Shown: positions 50,040 to 61,015 of the stretch, piece after piece
Layout: each line of letters begins with the position of its first letter
Position numbering within the stretch: the first letter of the stretch is position 1
Origin: Annona cherimola
Lineage: Eukaryota; Streptophyta; Magnoliopsida; Magnoliales; Annonaceae
Assembly: GCA_030490835.1 (NCBI GenBank)
Contig: CM059972.1
Location: 30,545,452 to 30,609,451 of the forward strand
Length of the DNA stretch: 64,000 nt
Direction: 5' to 3'
The notes under the pieces: model-generated
The model's database searches: none
Seen by the model: the letters and a program-made list of their open reading frames with translations, nothing else
What the model was told of the DNA's origin: nothing
Position numbers and translations under genes: made by a program

Positions 50040-50330
50040 GTTCATATCATCTGAGTACTATTATAGCATCTAGCAGATATATGGCAACAGAAATACCATG
50101 GCAATACACCTATGAAATAAGAATGGTGAGAAAGGCAGCAGCATTTGTTGAGATGCACGTTTCCTCAAACTTCGGATCTAAATAGGCATAGATGGCAACC
50201 ACCAAGAGCTGCTACCACTTGGAAGTGAATGCAAATGCTACCTTCCTTCCAACATCCACTGAAAACCCTACAGCATCAGAAGCACAATCAAGTAATTTGC
50301 GAACATTACTCTCAACATCCATGGATATAT
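50040..50330 (-). repeat. Duplicated 3' flank of the PPR gene (copy S')
   Basis: Same sequence and orientation as 55981-56300: TTCATATCATCTGAGTAC, GAATGGTGAGAAAGGCAG, GGATCTAAATAGGCATAGA and AGATGGCAACCACCAAG all recur in order. It extends into the position of the PPR stop codon and then breaks off, so it is the tip and downstream region of a lost or rearranged PPR copy. Confidence 0.8.
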
Positions 50331-50746
50331 GCTCCAAACACATTTCCAACTACAAACCGAAGCCCAGGAGGCATAACCATGTGCAGTCACATAGGTCATT
50401 TTCCCCTGTTTAGGTGTCACATAAACCCTCCAGTAATGGCAAAGCTTCAACTCTAAGGCCCTTAAAATAAACAGTCTATCCAAAAGGAATGAATCCACTA
50501 ATGTAGTGCCAACGCATACATAAATCCTGTGATTGCTGAACACATGCAAACATATGTTTCATAACAGGCCTGTTATGCAAATGCTGCAAACCGTCCAGAT
50601 TTCTGCCTAGCAGGGCCACAGTTTTATCTCCGGAATTAAGGTCTACATTAAATATACTTAAAAAATATTTTCATTAAAAAAGAGAGATATGCCCCAGCTA
50701 ACAAGAACATACCCATCCTATTCGGGTAAAAAACTTGGAAGTCGCA

Positions 50747-51027
50747 GGGTGTGTTTGGTAATAAGTAAAAATTGTCAAGTTAAAACTTTTCAATCTAAAA
50801 CTTTTCCCTCTCCACAACTATCCTATTTTTTAATCATTTCTTCACATTTTTCTATACAACTACCCTACTTTTCAATCATTTCTACACAACTACCAACACA
50901 ACCAACCTATCTATTTCAACTTTATCTTATTTATTCCTCATCATTACCCATATCATATCACATCATTTGACAACTTTTACTCTCTACAATTTTTCATCAA
51001 ATATTTTATCCATTCCCAAACACACCC
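50747..51027 (+). repeat. Tourist-like MITE, near-intact copy with GCA target duplication
   Basis: 281 bp from GGGTGTGTTTGG to CCCAAACACACCC, flanked by GCA (50744-50746) and GCA (51028-51030). It lies 36 bases before the dead start codon of the PPR pseudogene. Confidence 0.92.
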
Positions 51028-51063
51028 GCAATGTGAATCCAGATAGTATGAAGATTTCTGGCC

Positions 51064-52245
51064 ACGGCCCATCGATCAGCAGCCACTCCTCCACACACTC
51101 TCCTCCCACGATCACCACCACCACCGCCACCTCCTACTGAAAAATGTCATGCTGCCTCCCTCTTGAATGCTTGCTCCAAGCGCCAGTACAGCTCATGCAA
51201 ATCCATGTGTTGCTCCTCACCACCAGCCTCTCACATAAAAATAGCCTCCTCACCGCCGTCCTCCCCTCTCTCATCCTCCACTGGATGCTCGACGCTGATT
51301 GCCTTTTCGACAACATGCATAAGCCTCAAAAGTTCCTTTGCAACCTGCTCACCCAAGGCTACATAAACAACGATCTCTGCTCCAAGGCTTTTGCTATTTA
51401 TGTCCCAATTCACACCACCTCCATCCGTCTTAATAACTTCACCTTCCCTCTCTCGTTCAAGGTCTGCACCGTGAGGGGAGCAATTTGGGGTTGGTCCTCC
51501 TTCCTGGCCATCATATGCAAGTCGAGTTTCACCTTGGATGTCATAATGCTTACTGAGCTAATGCTCATGTATGTGAGATTTGGGGATCTGAGTGCAACAG
51601 ATTATCTGCTCGAGGGAATATCTGAGAGACGTTCGGTTGCTTGGAATGTTTTGGTTGCTGCTTATGCCCCAAGCAGGCATGACATCAAGGCTCTTACACT
51701 GTCTGATAGGATGAATGTGGAGGGAGTGGTGCCTGATTTGGTTATACTTGCAACTCGGCTTTCTACATACTGAGGGTTATTGGGAAATGGTATGAAGATT
51801 GAAAAATGAATTGCTGAAGAAGGGCCAGAAAGGAATGTATGTGTAGACAATGCGTTTCTAAACATGTATGCCAAGTGTGACACTTTGACATGATGGACTA
51901 GGTGTTAGGAGAGATGCCTCAAAGGAATGTCATTTCTTGGAGATGGTGGGTATGCAATCAATGGTGAGAGCAGGAAGGCCCTAGATTTTTTTTTTTTTCC
52001 TTAGATGCAGGCAGAAGGGATGCAACGAAATTATGTCACTCATCTATGTGTTCTTTCTAATGTAGCCCTGCGTGGTTTGCGAGGGATGGCAGAATGTATT
52101 TTAGTCAGATGACTCAATCCAACAGTAAAAGTCCTCCACTGAGAGAGCATTATGCAAGCATGGTCAATCTGCTTAGCCAAGCCAAGGCATCTCATGGAAG
52201 CTTACAATTGCATCTCTAAGATGCCAATTAAGCCAGATTTTGGTG
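51064..52245 (+). pseudogene. Truncated, inverted copy of the DYW-class PPR gene
   Basis: Homologous along its length to the intact gene at 58065-56266, from the first codon to about residue 425 of 599. Breaks: start codon ATG to ACG (51064-51066); frameshift near the KRPAQLMQ position (about 51180); stop after LATRLSTY (51771-51773); further small deletions and a T-run insertion at about 51987-51999; then abrupt loss of homology in the MPI(N/K)PD...GVWG segment near 52245. The E and DYW regions are absent. The frames still match the parent in pieces, e.g. LLNACSKR, FDRMDVEG-like and EHYA. It lies on the opposite strand to the intact gene. Confidence 0.92.
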
Positions 52246-52284
52246 TCTTAGGAAATTTCCAAAATAATCTATTGTTAATCACAT

Positions 52285-52450
52285 AATTTACTCATAGTTT
52301 GTTTCATTTGGGTACCTGTTATAGCATCTAACAGATATATGCCAATAGAAATACGTGACAATACACCTGTGTAATGAGAATGGTGAGAAAGGCAGTAGCA
52401 TTTGTTCAGATGCATGTTTCCTTCAGATTTTAAATCTAAATAGGCACAGA
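52285..52450 (-). repeat. Duplicated 3' flank of the PPR gene (copy S'')
   Basis: Third copy of the segment at 55981-56135, same orientation: ACTCATAGTTTG, TTTCATTTGGGTACC, GAATGGTGAGAAAGGCAGTAG and AATCTAAATAGGCACAGAG. It abuts the broken end of the PPR pseudogene. Confidence 0.8.
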
Positions 52451-52508
52451 GGGTTAAATAGGACTTCAAATACACTTCGGAATACAAAATGCAGGATTAA
52501 TAGATGAG

Positions 52509-52797
52509 GGGTGTGTTTGGGAAGTGATAAAACTTTTAGATGAAAAGTTTTTGTTGTAAAAGTTTTTGAAATGAAAGAAAATGATGTGATATAATAGGGG
52601 AAATAATGCGGAGTAAACATAATAAAGTTAAAATAGATAGGTTAGTTGTATGAGTAGTTGTGTAGAAATGATTAAAAAGTAAGGTAGTTGCATTAGAAGA
52701 TGTGAAGAAATAATTAAAAAATATAGTAGTGGAAAGTGAAAAGTTTTAGATTGAAAATTTTTTGTTTAAAGAGTTTTATAGGTAGCCAAACATACCT
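52509..52797 (-). repeat. Tourist-like MITE copy
   Basis: Begins GGGTGTGTTTGGGAAG and ends AGCCAAACATACCT; interior as in 49060-49340, same orientation. Flanks GAG/GAA may be a mutated 3-bp duplication. Confidence 0.85.
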
Positions 52798-54038
52798 GAA
52801 TATTCAATGTAATGGATAGAGTATGGGCAAGTGGTGGTCATCTTGCTGACCTTGTTGATTGGGAAGATGTAAGTCAAGCCTTTCCTAGTAGCAGCTCTCA
52901 AATATGATTTGCCAATAACATATTAAAAAAGATTTGTGTTTTATATATTCATAAAAACTGAGCAAGTTGTTTACTCATAGTGGAACTGTTTTAACACAGT
53001 GGATGAGAAAAAGATCACATTGTAATTGTTCCACTGTTCCAATAAAAAATTGTACAATCACATGATGATTGAAACTTTTGAAAGCAAAATATATTATTTT
53101 TGCTGAAATAGACAGTTACACCAAGCATATTAACAAATATGAGAATTGGAAAATGTGCCAAAAAGTATGGCAAGCAGCCAATATGTTTCCTGATGAGGCG
53201 TTTCCACTAAGCACTACAATGAACTTGAAAGAAATCATTTAAACTAAAGCATGCTAGATAAAAATGGAGAATAAACGAGGGAAGACAAAGCAAGCATTTG
53301 AACAATTAGACAAGGCAAGAGAACTGGCAGCTATGCCAGAGTAGACATCTGCAGGCTTATCACCAGCAACCAAGTTTATGGCAGTTACCCCCAACTGAAT
53401 GAAGCAGTCCAGTCATTTACAAGGCAGGTTACAAAAGCATTGAGAAAAGCCAGGCGTACATTTTTCAAAGAACGAAAAATATAAATAGTAGACAAATGCA
53501 TGCACATCCACAGATTTATGCATGCAATATTATTATTTATTTATTTACAAAAGTAATTTCTTTTATTTTAAGAACAAGGAAATCCAGTAGATGTTCAACA
53601 AGCTTTCAGAAGAAGGCAACAAGAGAAATATACAATGCATCATTGCATTTTTCTTCCTTTCAAAAATCATAATTGTCATTGGTTTATCTGGATACACTAA
53701 CAACACCCAAGGTGACTAGATTTACACTAATATTAGCATTTTCCTGAAGTGTATCTTCCTGTGGCATCATCACAACATAAATTGAAAGTGCTGATTGCGT
53801 ATTGCAATAAGATTTACAACAAAGTAGATGACTTAAAGGCTGCATGCATGCAGAATTTCTGATTAAAACAACTATCTCCAACAAAAGCAACAGAAGATTC
53901 TCTCGGGTGAAAAGAAACATAAAATCTCATGTACACAATTACTATGTTATTTACAGACTTGATGGGATTTTTAAATCTTATCCAATATGCAAGATCATGA
54001 ATTCTATTTTAGAGTCCAATATGGAACAAAAAAATCTA
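52798..54038. other. Intergenic DNA
   Basis: No gene recognised; short AT runs and a TTTATTTATTTA stretch near 53533-53545. Confidence 0.5.
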
Positions 54039-54516
54039 GGGCAAATTCTATATATACCTACAAAATTTACCCCTAATTCCACTTATACTCATGAATTTTC
54101 AAAAATTCATCTCATACCTGTGAATTTTCATCCTAATTTTACTTATACCCACGCTGTTAGGGATCCGTTAAATGGGCTGTTAGCCCCCTTGTAAAATGAC
54201 GACTATGCCTAAGCTCTAATGTAATTTAAGGTTGTTTTGCTTAAGGTTAAAAATTCATTTTCAAATAATATGTAATTTTATAGTTGTAGAATTACTAAAA
54301 ATTCATTATAATATGAATTTTTAGCTATAAAATCATTTATAGGGATGAGCATATTGGTCGTTTTCTAAAGAGTTAATGGTCTCTTTAACGGATCCCTAAA
54401 GGCGTGGTTATAAGTGGAATTATGATGAAAATTCATGGATATGAGAGGAATTTTTGAAAATTCATGGGTATAAGTGGAATTAGGGGTAAATTCGAGGGTA
54501 TATAAGGAATTCGCCC
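54039..54516. mobile_element. Mutator-like MITE with long terminal inverted repeats
   Basis: 478 bp. The first and last ~135 bases are inverted copies: GGGCAAATTCTATATATACC against the inverse of GGTATATAAGGAATTCGCCC, continuing through TTACCCCTAATTCCACTTAT, CATGAATTTTCAAAAATTC and GGGATCCGTTAAA. Flanks AAAAATCTA (54030-54038) and AAGAATCTA (54517-54525) are a 9-bp target duplication with one change, as in MULEs. No coding content. Confidence 0.88.
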
Positions 54517-55980
54517 AAGAATCTATGACAAATGCAAGCAGACTAGCTAATCATAACCATCTTCATGGAATATTTGAACTCCTACTTTGCTTCTTTTCTT
54601 GAATTTACAATACTAATTGTTTCTCCAGTTTTCTCAAATTGTACGATCTATCAAACAGCAATCTCTGTTACAGTAACGGATGACAGTTGGCATTCACACG
54701 ACTGATAAAGTACGAATTGAGATTCCCAACAAATCAGCAGAGACCCACTAACGAAATGGTTTAGGTTACCCTCTCTCTTCCAAGGGCAGCATAGTGTTGT
54801 AAGCCATTACAAGAACCATACTGGAAAAGGAGGAAAATCCACAGAACTTTTCTCAGATCACTCTAATTTATGAAAGGCAAACTATGAAAACTCATCAACC
54901 ACAAGCCTTAAAAGGAAAACCTAATTCATGGCAGTCAGCCATCCACATGCGGAGATACGCTTTTAGAATAAAATGAAAGTTTAAGAACTGTTCGGCTAAT
55001 CTTTATGTCAGAAGTTACTCTTCCTTACTAAAACACAAATTTGACAACTCTGTATTTTCACAACTTGTACTTCTACTGTTCTACACCATTTGCAGTGTTG
55101 GTCAAAACCATAGATGATAATCATATGAATTTGGTGCCTGTCATGCTAAATGGATGCAAACTTGCATGGTGTAAAAATTAGAGCCTGCTGTGAGAAAACG
55201 CAAGCTGGTTAGCAGTAACAAACCACATCCTTGTCATTCAGATGTCAGGCTGTAAAGCCAGTATTCTGATGAGTGTTTCGAGGGTATCAAGGGATAAGTA
55301 GCTCTCCGGGATATCTTATCATTCCATAAAACACCAAATGAAGCAGCCAGATTTCTTATCTCTGTCTCAAATCCCTATCCACTTGTTCCCACCATTTGAC
55401 CATGCAGAGCGACAGCACTGACAACAACAAACAAACAGATAAAAAGCAAAAAAAGTTAAGGATCACAGGTCCATAGGGTGACCAGAATCATGGGTTACAG
55501 GAAGAAATTATATGCATAGGCCAGATCATGGAAAGTTTCACCTGCTTGAATGTGAATCATGCTGCTTTTTAACCATTGCTTTTACTCGTCGCCTATGAAG
55601 TTAGTATGCTACGGTCCGATTGGCTAGAATTTTTAAGTAAGGGCCATCTAACAGCTGCCAGGTAAATAGCCATCATTACCCATATGATTGTAAATATGCT
55701 AAGCACACATAACATAGCTCTCATATCCTGCCATAGAGGAAACATTCTTAAACATTCCATAGAAAATTACCTGATGCACAGGCAGGTGTGTGTCTCTTGC
55801 GAGGAGCTTCTTAATGCTTCAGCAAGATTGATGCAGACAGCCAAGCATCAGAAATGATCCTCAGCACCCAGCAACCATCACCTACCTTCAAGTGGTCGAT
55901 TAGTGAAATCAAATATATCACCAAAGTGATTCTCAGTAAATGCTATTCAACCATCAAAAGAAAGCTTGTTGACACCATGT
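54517..55980. other. Intergenic DNA
   Basis: Downstream of the PPR gene. Nothing coding recognised and no structured RNA evident. Confidence 0.5.
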
Positions 55981-56265
55981 AATTTGCTCATAGTTCATAT
56001 CATTTGGGTACTTTTACAGCATCCAACAGAAATATGATAACAAACACCTGTGTAATGAGAATGGTGAGAAAGGCAGAAGTATTTGTTGAGATGCATGTTT
56101 CCTTAAATTTTGGATCTAAATAGGCATAGAGTCCTTACCAGATGGCAACCACCAAGCCTTGCTTCCACTTGACTTGAAGTGAAAGTGAATGTTGTTCTTC
56201 CATTGCAAACCTCCCTCCCAACATCCTTTGAAAAACCCAGGCCATCAGAAGCACCATCAAATCAA
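55981..56265 (-). repeat. Native 3' flank of the PPR gene (copy S), duplicated twice upstream
   Basis: Probable 3' UTR and downstream sequence of the intact PPR gene. Two partial copies lie at 50040-50330 and 52285-52450. Confidence 0.75.
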
Positions 56266-58065
56266 TTACCAGTAGTCATTGCAAGAACATTCACCATCCT
56301 TGAAATGATGGAACCGATTCTTATCTCTAATTATAATCACTCTTTCTGTGACTCTGGAGATGAACTTGCTGAAAGTATGGCAATCATCACATATCCTCAA
56401 ATTTTTCATAATTCTTATGGGCACATCTGGCCTCAAAGTGAGTATCCCAAAAGCAATTGCAATCTTCTCACTGTGAGTTTCCAGCAATACTTCTTTCTCC
56501 TCCATCTCCACATCATGGAGCACAACATTCGTGTTTGCAACATAACCTACCCTCTTCAACTGCTTGATCAGCTTATCCAACACCTCATAGATTCTTACAC
56601 ATAGCAGATGTGATTGGTCTCCCCTGTGAAACACATGAACTTCGTCATTTGCCTCCAAAGAGCTATAAGCAGCCACTTTCTTGACCCCTCGATCCCTCAT
56701 ACTTTGCCGCACCTTCTCAACATCCATCCATCTTCCAGCTGCTGCATAGATGTTAGACATCAACACATAGTAGGAAGCTGATTGAGGAGCTAGACTGAAC
56801 AATTGATCAGCCACTTTCTGACCTATCTCCAAGTTTTGATGGATGTTGCAGGCATTCAGCAAGGAACCCCAAACACCAGAATCTGGATTAATTGGCATCC
56901 TAGAGATGAAATTATAAGCTTCCATGAGATGCCCTGCTCGGCTAAGTAGATCAACCATGCATGCATAATGTTCTACCTGTGGAGGACTTCTACTGCTAGA
57001 TTGAGTCATCTGATTAAAATACATTTGGCCCTCCCTCACGAACCCTGCATGGCTACATGCAGAAAGAACACTCAGATAAGTGACATGATTTGGTTGCATC
57101 CCTTCTGCCTGCATTTGGGAGAAAAATTTCAGGGCCTTTCTACTCTGACCATTGATTGCATACCCACCAATTATCGTGCTCCAAGAAACAACATTCCTAC
57201 CAGGCATCTCTCTGAACACCCGGTCCATCATGTCCAAATTACCACACTTGGCATACATGTCTAGAAGCGCATTGTCTACAAACGCATTCCTTTCCAGTCC
57301 CTCTTCAACAATTCGCTTTTCGATCTTCATACCATTTCCCAATAACCCTAGGGAAGCGCATGCAGAAAGCACACTTGCAAGCGTAACTGAATCAGGCACC
57401 ACTCCCTCGACATCCATTCTATCAAACAACCCAAGGGCCTTGACGGCATGCCCGTCCTGGGCATAAGCAGCAATCAAAGCATTCCAAGCAACCAAATCTT
57501 TCTCACTTATTTCCTCGAACAGATAATCTGCAGCACTCAAATCTCCAAATTTGGCATACATTAACATCAGCTCAGTAAGCACTATGATATCCAAGGTGAA
57601 ACCTGACTTCCATACAACGGCATGGACGGAGTGCCCGTCCTGAATTGCCCCCACAACAGCACACGCCTTGAAAACGAAAGGAAATGTGAAATTATCAGGA
57701 CGAATGGAGGTGTGGTGCATCCGGGCATAGAGAGGGAAAGCTTCAAAGCAGAGATCATTGTTCACGTAGCCTCGGATGAGAAGGTTCCAAAGGAATGTCC
57801 GGGGCTTGTACATGCTGTCGAAAAGGCGACGAGCGTCGGGCATCCGACAGAGGAGGATGAAAGAGGAAAGTAGGGTAGTGAGGAGGCCGTTTTTAAGTGA
57901 GAGGCCAGTGGTGAGGAGCAACGCATGGATTTGCATGAGTTGCGCTGGGCGCTTGGAGCAAGCATTCAAGAGGGAGGCGAAGTGAGATTTTTCAACCGGA
58001 GGAGGTCGTCGTCGTTGTCGTAGGAGGAGAGTATGGAGAAGAGCGGCTGCCGATCGGTGGGCCAT
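56266..58065 (-). CDS. Pentatricopeptide repeat protein, PLS class with DYW domain (At2g01510-like)
   Basis: Intronless, 599 residues, start MAHRSAAALLHTLLLRQRRR, an Arg-rich, acid-free N-terminus fitting organelle import. About residues 70-400 are PPR motifs of the P-L-S type (e.g. FLWNLLIRGYVNNDL, VAWNALIAAYAQDG, VSWSTIIGGYAINGQ, YACMVDLLSRAGHLMEA). E/E+ motifs follow (SNIYAAAGRW, KKVAAYSSLE). The C-terminal DYW domain has the GYVANTNVVLHDVEMEEKE box, zinc-binding HSE in HSEKIAIAFG, CDDCH, and the terminal ECSCNDYW. DYW domains are the cytidine deaminases of C-to-U editing in mitochondria and plastids; the target site cannot be read here. Full-length; from memory the closest Arabidopsis protein is At2g01510. 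A broken inverted copy lies at 51064-52245. Confidence 0.96.
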   Translation of the reverse strand: MAHRSAAALLHTLLLRQRRRPPPVEKSHFASLLNACSKRPAQLMQIHALLLTTGLSLKNGLLTTLLSSFILLCRMPDARRLFDSMYKPRTFLWNLLIRGYVNNDLCFEAFPLYARMHHTSIRPDNFTFPFVFKACAVVGAIQDGHSVHAVVWKSGFTLDIIVLTELMLMYAKFGDLSAADYLFEEISEKDLVAWNALIAAYAQDGHAVKALGLFDRMDVEGVVPDSVTLASVLSACASLGLLGNGMKIEKRIVEEGLERNAFVDNALLDMYAKCGNLDMMDRVFREMPGRNVVSWSTIIGGYAINGQSRKALKFFSQMQAEGMQPNHVTYLSVLSACSHAGFVREGQMYFNQMTQSSSRSPPQVEHYACMVDLLSRAGHLMEAYNFISRMPINPDSGVWGSLLNACNIHQNLEIGQKVADQLFSLAPQSASYYVLMSNIYAAAGRWMDVEKVRQSMRDRGVKKVAAYSSLEANDEVHVFHRGDQSHLLCVRIYEVLDKLIKQLKRVGYVANTNVVLHDVEMEEKEVLLETHSEKIAIAFGILTLRPDVPIRIMKNLRICDDCHTFSKFISRVTERVIIIRDKNRFHHFKDGECSCNDYW

Positions 58066-59053
58066 AACCGGAAATCTTCATACCATCTTCATGCGCGTCG
58101 CCAATGTTGTCAGAACTGAACTAGTGCACAGATAAAAACTTAAAAAGTTTACATCTAAAAACACTGCAATAATTCGGATTACGATCATGATTTAGAAGTT
58201 ATAAAATGGTGTATTTACCTTCACGTTATGGATTATATCTTCGCCAAAATTGAATCTTGCTTTTGTTTTGATGTATTCTTTAAAAATTTATATATCTGCA
58301 AGACAAAAACAAAAAAGAACATTAGGATAATCTTCGTTATATGATTAACTAAGTTTTGAATGATTTCGTGGGTTAAAAATTAACAGAAAATAGCAACAGA
58401 AGTGTGGTAATTTTCAGAGTTACAAAGTTGTGCTTGGCAGAGTAAAAGTTACAAAACGACATTCAGATGCATGGAAAATACCAATTAGAAAACAATAATT
58501 TCCATTTTCAATCACGTCAACATGATAACAACATTTAGCAAACAATGAAGCAAATAGCAATCGCATGAAACCAAGAATGCAGCAACCTTCTAACCTATCC
58601 ATAGCAATTAGCAAAAAGGGCAGCAAATAGCAATCGCATGAAACCGAGCAGCAGAGAGCCACTAAGCCATCAATAGCTTAAAATAATCGCAAACAGGTAA
58701 GACCAGAGGAAACAGAGAGTTAGAAACGAATTCAACTGGGGCATCCATTTTACCGACCTCGAACAACCGGCGTCGTTTTTGGTGCAGGCAGATCGCGGCG
58801 GTGCTTGGGAATGATTTCGCAGACGGAGCTTGCGGTGAAAACTGCAATGGCAATTTCACAGTGACAAGTGACGATGCTGCCGTTGCTGTGGAACGGCCGA
58901 AGGAGGTGATTGGTGGCCGCTGGAACTCGCTTGTAATCTGTAGGCTGCAACTATGGGAGCTCGATTCAGATGGGCTTAGATCGTGCTGAAAGATGAGGGA
59001 TACACACACACACATCACGCCGCGGGTAGTTGATGCAATTGGGGTAACGGTCA
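58066..59053 (-). promoter_or_regulatory. Upstream region of the PPR gene
   Basis: 58745-58990 is GC-richer and open in one minus-strand frame for over 100 codons, but the frame's first codons lie inside a SINE insertion and it has no known relative. It may be an untranslated first exon (possible donor GGTCG/GTAAAAT near 58755). 58480-58640 has a near-repeat of GCAAATAGCAATCGCATGAA at 58553 and 58623. Confidence 0.35.
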
Positions 59054-59070
59054 CGTACGGCTTGCATCCT

Positions 59071-59278
59071 TTTGTTTTTTTTTTTGGATGTCTCATATAT
59101 TACAAGTCTTACAAGTCTTTCATGTGATGTGTATTTTTTTCAATATTTTTCCTCAAATGTAAACTCTCCACAGTGCAACGCTCCTAAAATGGAAGACTAT
59201 GCTCCCAACCCGGATCGAAACCGGGACATCATGGCAGTACACCAGAGTTGAGCACCAACTGCACTACGGCGTTGGGCT
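59071..59278 (-). mobile_element. tRNA-derived SINE with 17-bp target duplication
   Basis: On the minus strand the 5' part has RNA polymerase III boxes: A box TAGTGCAGTTGG at 59266-59255 and B box GGTTTCGATCC at 59222-59212. The 3' end is an A-rich tail (T-run 59071-59091 on the plus strand). Flanks CGTACGGCTTGCATCCT at 59054-59070 and 59279-59295 are identical over 17 bp, the target-site duplication of LINE-mediated retroposition. About 208 bp. Confidence 0.92.
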
Positions 59279-59327
59279 CGTACGGCTTGCATCCTAGTTC
59301 AGTGATGCAGAAATAAAAATTCTGGAG

Positions 59328-59855
59328 AGTAAAACTTTTGTTGAAAAATTTTAAGGAGTAAAAGTTGTCAAATGATGTAATATGATAGGGATAATGATGA
59401 GTAGTAAAAAGATAAAGGGGACGATTGGGAATCGAGTGTGGAAAATGTGTGAGGGAAATGGTGGGGAACGGGTTTCAAGACACATCATTAATCAATCAAT
59501 TATCATACTTTTCCACTTTTACTCTTATATTTTAATCATTTTTCCTATCAACTAAATTCCAACAAACCTATTTATTCCAACTTTATCCCTATTATTTCAT
59601 ATCAATTACACAATTTCCAAAATATTCTATTTTCTACTCCCACCAAATACCACATTTTCTACAACTTTTACATTCCCAAACATCCCCAAAGTTAAAATAG
59701 ATAAATTAGTTATGTGGATAGCTGTGTAGAAATGATTGAAAAGTAGGATAATTGTATAAGAATGTGTGAAAAAATGATTAAAAAATATAATAATTGTGAA
59801 GAGTAAAAAATTTTAAATTTAAAAGTTTTAACTTGAAATTTTCTATCAATTGCCA
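59328..59855 (-). repeat. Tourist-like MITE interrupted by a nested element
   Basis: Left part to 59416 (AGTAAAAGTTGTCAAATGAT) and right part from 59688 (AAAGTTAAAATAGATAAATT) together match the copy at 49060-49340. The outer terminal repeats are poorly preserved. Confidence 0.75.
59417..59687. repeat. Second MITE (271 bp) nested in the Tourist-like copy
   Basis: Starts GGGGACGATTGGGAATCG and ends CATTCCCAAACATCCCC; flanked by AAA (59414-59416) and AAA (59688-59690). The uninterrupted family members read GATAAAGTTAAAATAG here, which proves the empty site and a 3-bp duplication. Confidence 0.88.
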
Positions 59856-61015
59856 TATTATATCACTAGTGCAGCTGCTGGCGATTGTTACAAATTCCGG
59901 CAAATTAATGGATTTTAGCCGTCTACCGAAAACCTATTTTTTAATATAAAAGATGGAATAATAAAAACCTTAATAGTACCTCAGCTATATTCTAGTTTGA
60001 GCGCTATCTTCATCAGTTTATTAAATTCAACATGTCTGACATATTTAACACGGGGGCAACTATATAAAAATAAATTATATTTTAAAAGTTTTTAAAATTC
60101 TGGAAGGGAATTTTTTTTTAATTTTAGAATATTCAGGGCAGGGCTTTTGTCCCATCTCAGCTTTATGTGGCTCCCCAACTAGTTTTATTTAGATGTCCAA
60201 AATCATCCCAACCCATTGACTTGAACCATTCCTAAAATTAACAGTTACTTTAGAATGATTTTAAATTCATTAAAATAATTTGTTGATAATGAGGACTCAG
60301 GCCATGAGGTCCCAATTTTTAATAGCTAAATCATCTAAAATATCCATCCTACCTATGATAATAATTTTATATAATTTTATAACATTATAAAACTTTAATG
60401 CATAGATTCAAACTCTTCTAAATATATACACGTTTATAAAACATGTACCCCACGGATAACTCCGAATCATGTAATTTTCGGCATCTAAATAAAATAAATT
60501 ATGTTAAATATAACGGGTGGATTGAATTTTATAAAATCATCAGCACAAACTGACCGTCCACTTAAGCGAATTAGTAGGACGTGATATACTAAAAGTGATT
60601 CTAATTTATATATATTTCTCACCGCATCTATTTGTTAACTGGATACAGGGCATGTTTCATTGTGCGACAACATTGAAATATTTTCAATATTATCATCCAG
60701 TTCCTTTTGTATGATTAACCAAAATCTATTTCACTCTTTGTATTTAAAATTATTTGTTTCGCTATGAAATTAATTTCATCCCGATTAAAGATATGCATAA
60801 CCCGTCTAATAAATGTATAAAAATAAATTGATAAAATTATTTGGTTTATAAATAAATTTTGAAGCTGTTAATTCAACATTTAAACCATCTAAAATATCAT
60901 TTTATATAAATAAAGATATTCAGATGTTTATATGATTAGATTTAGATTTTGTTTTTTTCAAATTTTATACATAACTGTGTAGCCCATCAATTCTGTTGTG
61001 GGTGCGTGCTTTATT
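59856..61015. other. AT-rich intergenic DNA
   Basis: No gene recognised. Confidence 0.55.

Noticed and set aside
56179..57985. Plus-strand frames of up to 141 codons over the PPR gene
   Set aside because: Antisense shadows of the intact 599-residue PPR reading frame.
58662..59096. 144-codon minus-strand frame beginning MRHPKKK
   Set aside because: Its first codons lie in the SINE A-tail and there is no known relative; more likely PPR upstream/leader DNA.
59150..59280. A tRNA gene
   Set aside because: A and B boxes are present but no complete cloverleaf can be drawn; flanking duplication and A-tail show a SINE.
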